Shown: positions 6,601 to 8,710 of the stretch, in pieces | How the letters are laid out: the number at the start of each line of letters is the position of its first letter | Position numbering within the stretch: position 1 is the stretch's first letter | Origin: Candidatus Berkelbacteria bacterium | GTDB lineage: Bacteria; Patescibacteriota; UBA1384; VFKW01 | Direction of reading: 5' to 3' | DNA length: 8,710 bases | Assembly (NCBI GenBank): GCA_009885355.1 | Contig: VFKW01000097.1 | Span: forward strand, 1 to 8,710 | Program-made: the position numbers and the translations under genes | The notes under the pieces: model-generated | Seen by the model: the letters and a program-made list of their open reading frames with translations, nothing else | Told to the model about the DNA's origin: nothing | Database searches by the model: none

Positions 6601-6785
6601 TAAACGTCCGATGCTGTATAACCCATACAATGCCCTACATGCAAACCAGATCCGGATGGATAGGGGAATTCCACTAAATGATAATGCTTTGGTTTGTCCA
6701 AAAAATCAACAGCCTTATCACCGCCATTTTTATTCCAAACACCTTGCCATTTTTTTTCGATTTCAGATGCGTTATACTTTTCCAT
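3690..6785 (-). CDS. leuS: Leucyl-tRNA synthetase with an embedded alpha/beta hydrolase
   Basis: Class Ia synthetase that attaches leucine to tRNA-Leu in the cytoplasm; 1031 residues against roughly 800-880 for usual bacterial LeuRS. Order of parts: Rossmann fold with PYPSGSGLHVGH (41-52, HIGH motif), zinc ribbon 1 (C177, C180, C194, C197), CP1 editing domain starting at NWIGKSEG (239-246), an extra hydrolase (about 253-439), resumed editing domain with FTTRADTLFG (443-452) and GTGAVMAVPAHDERD (532-546, D546 matching editing Asp345 of E. coli), catalytic core LRDWVFSRQHYWGEPIP (621-637), zinc ribbon 2 (C641, C644, C701, C704), KMSKS (810-814), anticodon-binding helices (about 850-970) and the C-terminal domain with INGKVRG (977-983). 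Three further short insertions occur near 466-477, 564-576 and 648-660. All synthetic and editing motifs appear intact, so it should be active. ATG 6785 has GGAG six bases upstream. Confidence 0.95.
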   Translation of the reverse strand: MEKYNASEIEKKWQGVWNKNGGDKAVDFLDKPKHYHLVEFPYPSGSGLHVGHCMGYTASDVYARMMRMRGYNVLFPIGWDAFGLPTENYAIKTGRKPSEVTKENTDIFRKQMKSLAYSFDWDREVNTTDPDYYKWTQWIFLQFYKHGYIDNKLVEIADDDTTTPRMAYQAEMAINWCPDCKIGLANEEVIDGKCERCGAQTYKKMQKQWMLRITAYADRLINDLAKTDYLEKIKTQQINWIGKSEGTQINFEIKNDFKDKNFVFLHAYGDNSQGSFWPWLKLEVEKRGGKVYVPDLPNTDEPNIQEQMNFVLDNYKFDENTVVVTHSLGGVVAMKMIPELKVKIDKLVMMATPLHTDLKDKMPRPALDACTDWKFDFEKIKENVRDIAILGDIEDHIVPLSHTREIAEKLSAKYFEKIGQMTHFNNDIEPEVLKVLLDYIQVFTTRADTLFGCTYVVLSPEHEAINNFQFSISNFQEVEEYINQAKKKSDLERTELQKEKTGVKLDGVKAINPINSEEVDVWVADYVLVGYGTGAVMAVPAHDERDFEFAKKYGIEIKEVITTKNKELGIMNNGESRAYTDYGVMINSSSFDGLTSEEGKKKVTEKLKKLGLGEETVNFKLRDWVFSRQHYWGEPIPLIFCNNCAKNKNKELGIMNNGENTIVPVPEDQLPLTLPDVENYEPTDTGESPLAGIADWVEVKCPKCGGKARRETDTMPNWAGSSWYYIAYALNQKEKIKDKKQANIFYENKKELDYWMPVDIYNGGMEHVTLHLLYSRFWHKFMYDLGEVAIIEPYQKRIAHGIILGSDGQKMSKSEGNVVNPDEIVEKYGADTMRSYIMFIGPYDQESAWSMAGLQGVYRFIHRVWNNAGKVADVQDNKEFLSKLHKYIVSVTDDIENFRLNTYVAKLMEINNLIDKLDKISKEAWGLYLQLLSPAMPHLAEELWSKLGQAESIFVSNWPKAEDRYLVDEFVNVAVQINGKVRGIIKADMTASEDEVKGLAQADPIIAKWLEDKKITKIIYIKDKIISFVIQ
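4808..4844 (-). repeat. 37-bp in-frame repeat, copy A (inside leuS)
   Basis: Identical over 37 bp to 5060-5096, same strand and same reading frame. It encodes KNKELGIMNNGE (648-659), between C644 of zinc ribbon 2 and the conserved VPVPEDQLP segment (663-671). In ordinary LeuRS the CxxCG of this ribbon runs almost directly into VPVPE, so about 15 residues here are an insertion. Confidence 0.85.
5060..5096 (-). repeat. 37-bp in-frame repeat, copy B (inside leuS)
   Basis: Exact copy of 4808-4844, offset by 252 bp (84 codons), hence the same reading frame. It encodes KNKELGIMNNGE (564-575), between the editing-domain segment GIEIKEVI (554-561) and AYTDYGVMINS (578-588), a place where LeuRS proteins usually have a variable loop. 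Confidence 0.85.
5358..5388 (-). repeat. Low-complexity GAAAATTG-type insertion inside leuS
   Basis: On the plus strand, GAAAATTG and near copies follow one another four times across 5360-5388. In leuS this encodes about NNFQFSISNFQ (466-476), directly after the conserved LSPEH (458-462) of the editing domain. The repeat unit differs from the 37-bp repeat. Confidence 0.6.
5466..6029 (-). other. RBBP9/YdeN-like serine hydrolase domain within LeuRS (residues ~253-440)
   Basis: This part of the leuS frame has no counterpart in ordinary LeuRS. It starts with a beta strand and oxyanion loop, NFVFLHAYGDN (261-271), continues with GGKVYVPDLPNTDEPN (288-303), and has a nucleophile elbow VVTHSLGG (323-330) with Ser327. 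The acid is likely Asp395 in GDIEDHIVP (391-399), and the base His423 in THFNND (422-427). The order, size (about 185 residues) and local motifs match the RBBP9/YdeN group of small alpha/beta hydrolases. It replaces the short turn between INFEI (249-253) and the conserved VFTTR strand (442-446) of the editing domain. Its substrate is unknown. Confidence 0.8.
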
Positions 6786-6868
6786 ATAATCTCCAGTTTA
6801 TCATTCCCAAAAAACATGAATCTAATTTTATACAAAATACTAAATACGATATACTATATACTCTAATA

Positions 6869-6897
6869 ATTCTACTCTTATAAATATATATTTTCAA
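6869..6897 (-). promoter_or_regulatory. Promoter of leuS
   Basis: Minus-strand TTGAAA (plus 6892-6897) and TAGAAT (plus 6869-6874) are 17 bp apart. The leader would be about 78 nt, ending in the ribosome binding site GGAG before ATG 6785. I see no T-box specifier/antiterminator architecture in this short AT-rich leader. Confidence 0.55.
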
Positions 6898-6900
6898 GAT

Positions 6901-6926
6901 AAAAAAAGACGGCCTTTTCAGCCGTC
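6901..6926 (-). terminator. Terminator of the Cys-cluster gene, overlapping its stop codon
   Basis: On the minus strand GACGGC (plus 6921-6926) pairs with GCCGTC (plus 6908-6913) around a 7-nt loop, followed by seven Ts (plus 6907-6901). The TGA stop codon of the gene (6927-6925) reaches into the base of the stem. The leuS promoter begins only four bases downstream. Confidence 0.8.
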
Positions 6927-7578
6927 AAAAAATATCCAATCCATCAACATCGTAATAAATCTCATCCCCATAAGGCATTCGAATATCATCCTTTGGAACA
7001 GGACCATTTCCACTTTCTTGCCAACCAAATGGAATACCATTCATACCACACAGACAAGATGCCAAGCGACCCTCACAGCAAGCACACTGCTCAAAAGAAC
7101 AACCAAGAACATGCAAACTACCAAGCGGCACTCCACAATCAGGGCAATACGTTCCAATAACCTGTCCAAGTGTGACAATCGTATTGTCATATTTCTGGCC
7201 TTCACTTATCAATGCATCAGTCAGCAAGCGCATAATAGTCGGTTTTACAAATACATGCTTACCAAAAACAAAGTATAAAAATAGATTTTCAACATTATCT
7301 TTATACCTAGCATCTAGACTTAAATCATATTTGATCACCTGAACTTTACTATCAATCCAATCTTCAAACTCTATCACCCATTCGATATATTCCCCCAAGA
7401 GATGATCTCTGCAAATATATAATTCAAACTCGACTTTATCATCGACTTCCATCACCACAAAGATATTCTTCAATGTAGGGTGTTTCGTCAGATAATATAC
7501 TAATCTATGCTTGATTATATTCACAGTGCATAATAACGGATCCGAAAGGCATACTAATGGCTTGATATATACTTTCAA
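6925..7578 (-). CDS. Unrecognised protein with C-terminal Cys cluster, TTG start
   Basis: A 217-residue protein. Residues 1-140 form a mixed alpha/beta region with several Trp, Tyr and acidic residues that I cannot assign to a family. Residues 144-178 form a compact cysteine-rich module: C145-x2-C148, H156, C160, C165-x2-C168 (C167 extra), C175-x-C177, with the text CPDCGVPLGSLHVLGC. I recognise this as a motif shared by assorted bacterial hypothetical proteins ('CPDCGv..G.lH..GCd.E.CP.Cg.qlisC.C'), and it very probably binds zinc. It is followed by FGWQESG and an acidic end. The start is TTG 7578: no ATG, GTG or TTG precedes it before the in-frame stop at 7618-7620, the next Met is at 43, and a GGGGGTG ribosome binding site lies about seven bases upstream. 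It has its own promoter and terminator, so it appears to be a stand-alone gene. Function unknown. Confidence 0.7.
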   Translation of the reverse strand: MKVYIKPLVCLSDPLLCTVNIIKHRLVYYLTKHPTLKNIFVVMEVDDKVEFELYICRDHLLGEYIEWVIEFEDWIDSKVQVIKYDLSLDARYKDNVENLFLYFVFGKHVFVKPTIMRLLTDALISEGQKYDNTIVTLGQVIGTYCPDCGVPLGSLHVLGCSFEQCACCEGRLASCLCGMNGIPFGWQESGNGPVPKDDIRMPYGDEIYYDVDGLDIF

Positions 7579-7609
7579 GTTACCACACCCCCAATAATTG
7601 CTTGAACCA

Positions 7610-7638
7610 AATATACCTTAAATAATCCATATAATCAA
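7610..7638 (-). promoter_or_regulatory. Promoter of the Cys-cluster gene
   Basis: Minus-strand TTGATT (plus 7633-7638) and TATATT (plus 7610-7615) are 17 bp apart. The start near 7603 leaves a leader of about 25 nt that still includes the GGGGGTG ribosome binding site, supporting the TTG start at 7578. Confidence 0.55.
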
Positions 7639-7727
7639 GACTATATAGAAATGGTGCACTAAATTCTAGAACTCGCCTCCTGCAAATTAATACATATTTA
7701 AAAATACGCAATATCTAATAAACAATA

Positions 7728-7759
7728 CTAAAAAACACACCTTCCAGTGTGTTTTTTAG
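7728..7759. terminator. Bidirectional terminator downstream of tRNA-Ala
   Basis: The arms at 7728-7740 (CTAAAAAACACAC) and 7747-7759 (GTGTGTTTTTTAG) are exact reverse complements over 13 bp around CTTCCA. On the minus strand it lies 16 bp after the tRNA 3' end and ends the tRNA transcript. The A/T-symmetric arms allow function in both directions. Confidence 0.8.
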
Positions 7760-7775
7760 GTTAATAATCACTTCG

Positions 7776-7849
7776 TGGACCGACGGGGATTCGAACCCCG
7801 GACCTCATCACTGCCAGCGACGCGCTCTAACCAACTGAGCTACCGGCCC
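7776..7849 (-). tRNA. tRNA-Ala (anticodon GGC)
   Basis: A 74-nt cloverleaf reads on the minus strand. The acceptor stem GGGCCGG pairs with TCGGTCC and contains the G3:U70 wobble pair, the main alanine identity element. The other parts are U8-A9, D stem GCTC/GAGC, anticodon stem CGTCG/TGATG (with two G-U pairs), loop CTGGCAG giving anticodon GGC, and T arm CGGGG-TTCGAAT-CCCCG. The discriminator is A. The bases that follow are CGA, so the CCA end is not encoded and must be added by the CCA-adding enzyme. The 5' end is shared with the end of the upstream reading frame (7840-8520), with which it is probably co-transcribed. Confidence 0.96.
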
Positions 7850-8520
7850 ATTATTATTTTAAATATTTCTTTCAATTCTAAATCTACATCCGCAGAAAAA
7901 TAATAAATTCTACATACACCTTTATAATCTAACTTCCTAGATGGCTTACCAATTGTTCTTGGATCAACCGATGTTTTGTAAAACTGCGAAATTGAAATTT
8001 TAGTAAGCTTTGACCAAAAATCTTCAAGAAATAATATATCTTGATCTGCTCTACATTGAACCACTAAACGAAATTTTTTTTGATCAATTGGATAACATTT
8101 TTTTAGTAATTCCATAAATAATCGAATAATATTTGGATCAGAATTTCCAAAATCTACTGTTCCACGAGTAGATTTTGAACCTTCTGCAACATACAGCATA
8201 GCTAAAGAAATCTTTGCCACATCTATATTATCAATCAATGCTTTTAAATGCACAACTCTTTTATGAATATCTAGTAAATACGATTCTCTTTTACGTTTAT
8301 TTGCTACCAAAGCCAATTGACGACTATTATTAAGTTTAATTGCCATCTTTTCAGCCATAAGTCTTTTTTGCTTTTCAGGAATACAGACATCCTTAAACCA
8401 ATTCGTAAATGTACTCTTAGGGATCTTTACGCCTAGCGATTCTCGAATTTCAACATATGTCATACCATTTTGTCTCATCGCTGTAGCTTTTTCCTTGTAG
8501 CAAATATATCTAGAAATCAT
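7840..8520 (-). CDS. HTH protein with single LAGLIDADG-like motif, overlapping tRNA-Ala
   Basis: A 226-residue protein. Residues 7-48 look like a helix-turn-helix (AMRQNGMTYVEIRESLGV, then PKSTFTNWFKDV). After a basic helical linker (50-100), residues 104-116 read ISLAMLYVAEGSK. LAMLYVAEG (106-114) matches LAGLIDADG at five of nine positions, with Glu113 in the place of the metal-binding acid. It is followed by TVDFGNSDPNIIRLFMELL (121-139), the usual strand-helix order of that fold. Only one motif is present, so a homodimer is expected. I recall a family of such HTH plus LAGLIDADG-like proteins in Actinobacteria and candidate phyla. Homing endonuclease or DNA-binding regulator are both possible. 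The last codons ATG-GGC-CGG-TAG run into the tRNA: its U8-A9-G10 form the stop codon. ATG 8520 has no Shine-Dalgarno sequence. Confidence 0.72.
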   Translation of the reverse strand: MISRYICYKEKATAMRQNGMTYVEIRESLGVKIPKSTFTNWFKDVCIPEKQKRLMAEKMAIKLNNSRQLALVANKRKRESYLLDIHKRVVHLKALIDNIDVAKISLAMLYVAEGSKSTRGTVDFGNSDPNIIRLFMELLKKCYPIDQKKFRLVVQCRADQDILFLEDFWSKLTKISISQFYKTSVDPRTIGKPSRKLDYKGVCRIYYFSADVDLELKEIFKIIMGR

Positions 8521-8526
8521 ATTTAT

Positions 8527-8555
8527 ATCGTACTATAGAACTTATTAATGTTCAA
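8527..8555 (-). promoter_or_regulatory. Proximal, apparently leaderless promoter of the HTH/LAGLIDADG-like gene
   Basis: Minus-strand TTGAAC (plus 8550-8555) and TACGAT (plus 8527-8532) are 17 bp apart. Six bases separate the -10 from the A of ATG 8520, which puts the expected start point on the initiation codon itself. The gene lacks a ribosome binding site, which agrees. Confidence 0.45.
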
Positions 8556-8568
8556 GTTTACTTTACAT

Positions 8569-8597
8569 ATTATACATCAAAATAACCAGTTTTACAA
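8569..8597 (-). promoter_or_regulatory. Distal promoter of the HTH/LAGLIDADG-like gene
   Basis: Minus-strand TTGTAA (plus 8592-8597) and a perfect TATAAT (plus 8569-8574) are 17 bp apart, directly after the stop codon of the right-edge ORF. The leader would be about 42 nt and contains the proximal promoter. Confidence 0.6.
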
Positions 8598-8600
8598 CCA

Positions 8601-8708
8601 TTATACTTCTTTTTTTAATGTATTCATCATTACTTCAAATTCAAGTTTCATTTCCAATTCTTCATTTGGCTCAACAACCATTATTTCAAAATCCTTCACA
8701 TAAGACAT
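8601..8708 (-). CDS. Small acidic ORF at the right edge, possibly partial
   Basis: An open frame of 35 codons from ATG 8708 to TAA 8601-8603, encoding an acidic peptide (MSYVKDFEIMVVEPNEELE at its start, ending NTLKKEV). The frame is still open at the window edge, so this may be the C-terminal end of a larger protein rather than a small gene. The composition (alternating Glu and hydrophobic residues) is protein-like. No ribosome binding site can be judged because the window ends. No family recognised. Confidence 0.4.
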   Translation of the reverse strand: MSYVKDFEIMVVEPNEELEMKLEFEVMMNTLKKEV

Positions 8709-8710
8709 AC

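Noticed and set aside
6786..6868. T-box or other riboswitch leader for leuS
   Set aside because: The leader is about 78 nt, AT-rich and lacks a T-box motif, specifier loop or terminator/antiterminator pair.
7018..7278. Plus-strand open frame opposite the Cys-cluster gene
   Set aside because: No ribosome binding site, Thr/Asn-rich low-complexity translation, and the opposite strand has promoter, start and terminator in order.
1..8710. CRISPR array, integrase attachment site or complete insertion sequence
   Set aside because: No regularly spaced direct repeats, no transposase or integrase frame, and no duplicated tRNA 3' segment are visible.

Overview
The window is AT-rich, densely coded bacterial DNA. 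It uses the standard genetic code, since TGA closes one gene. I infer a member of the Candidate Phyla Radiation (Patescibacteria). The reasons are the housekeeping block leuS / yceD (DUF177) / rpmF / nusB / rnc with small accessory membrane proteins, short low-complexity repeats inserted in frame in a conserved gene, a tRNA gene without an encoded CCA end, and start sites that look leaderless. This is a judgement from gene content, not a database result.

Layout. Positions 1-354 hold a terminator-like hairpin, probably of a gene left of the window, and one or two promoters, but no convincing gene. Two plus-strand genes follow. The first (355-1035) encodes a multi-pass 'conserved TM helix' protein related to MscS channels but lacking the cytoplasmic domain. 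It ends at an 18-bp perfect inverted-repeat terminator. The second (1151-1705) encodes a single-pass membrane-anchored protein with a serine-rich tail and has its own strong promoter. All remaining genes are on the minus strand. From right to left, leuS (6785 to 3690) is followed after 49 bp by yceD-rpmF-nusB-rnc (3640 to 1723), a translation and RNA-processing operon: a 23S rRNA/L32-linked protein, ribosomal protein L32, an rRNA antitermination factor and RNase III. Right of leuS lie an unrecognised protein with a C-terminal cysteine cluster (7578-6925), a tRNA-Ala(GGC) gene (7849-7776), and a helix-turn-helix protein with a LAGLIDADG-like motif (8520-7840) whose last codons lie inside the tRNA gene. 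The end of a small unknown ORF is at the right edge.

The most striking observation is in leuS. The LeuRS reading frame is complete and keeps its HIGH, KMSKS, zinc-ribbon and editing motifs. At the start of the CP1 editing domain it carries an extra block of about 185 residues that looks like a whole RBBP9/YdeN-type alpha/beta hydrolase with an intact Ser-Asp-His triad. The same gene carries two exact in-frame copies of a 37-bp repeat and a third, different low-complexity insertion. Other points of interest are a His-Asp repeat tail on L32, two promoters placed so that their transcripts would start at or within a few bases of the ATG, and the LAGLIDADG-like gene overlapping the tRNA.
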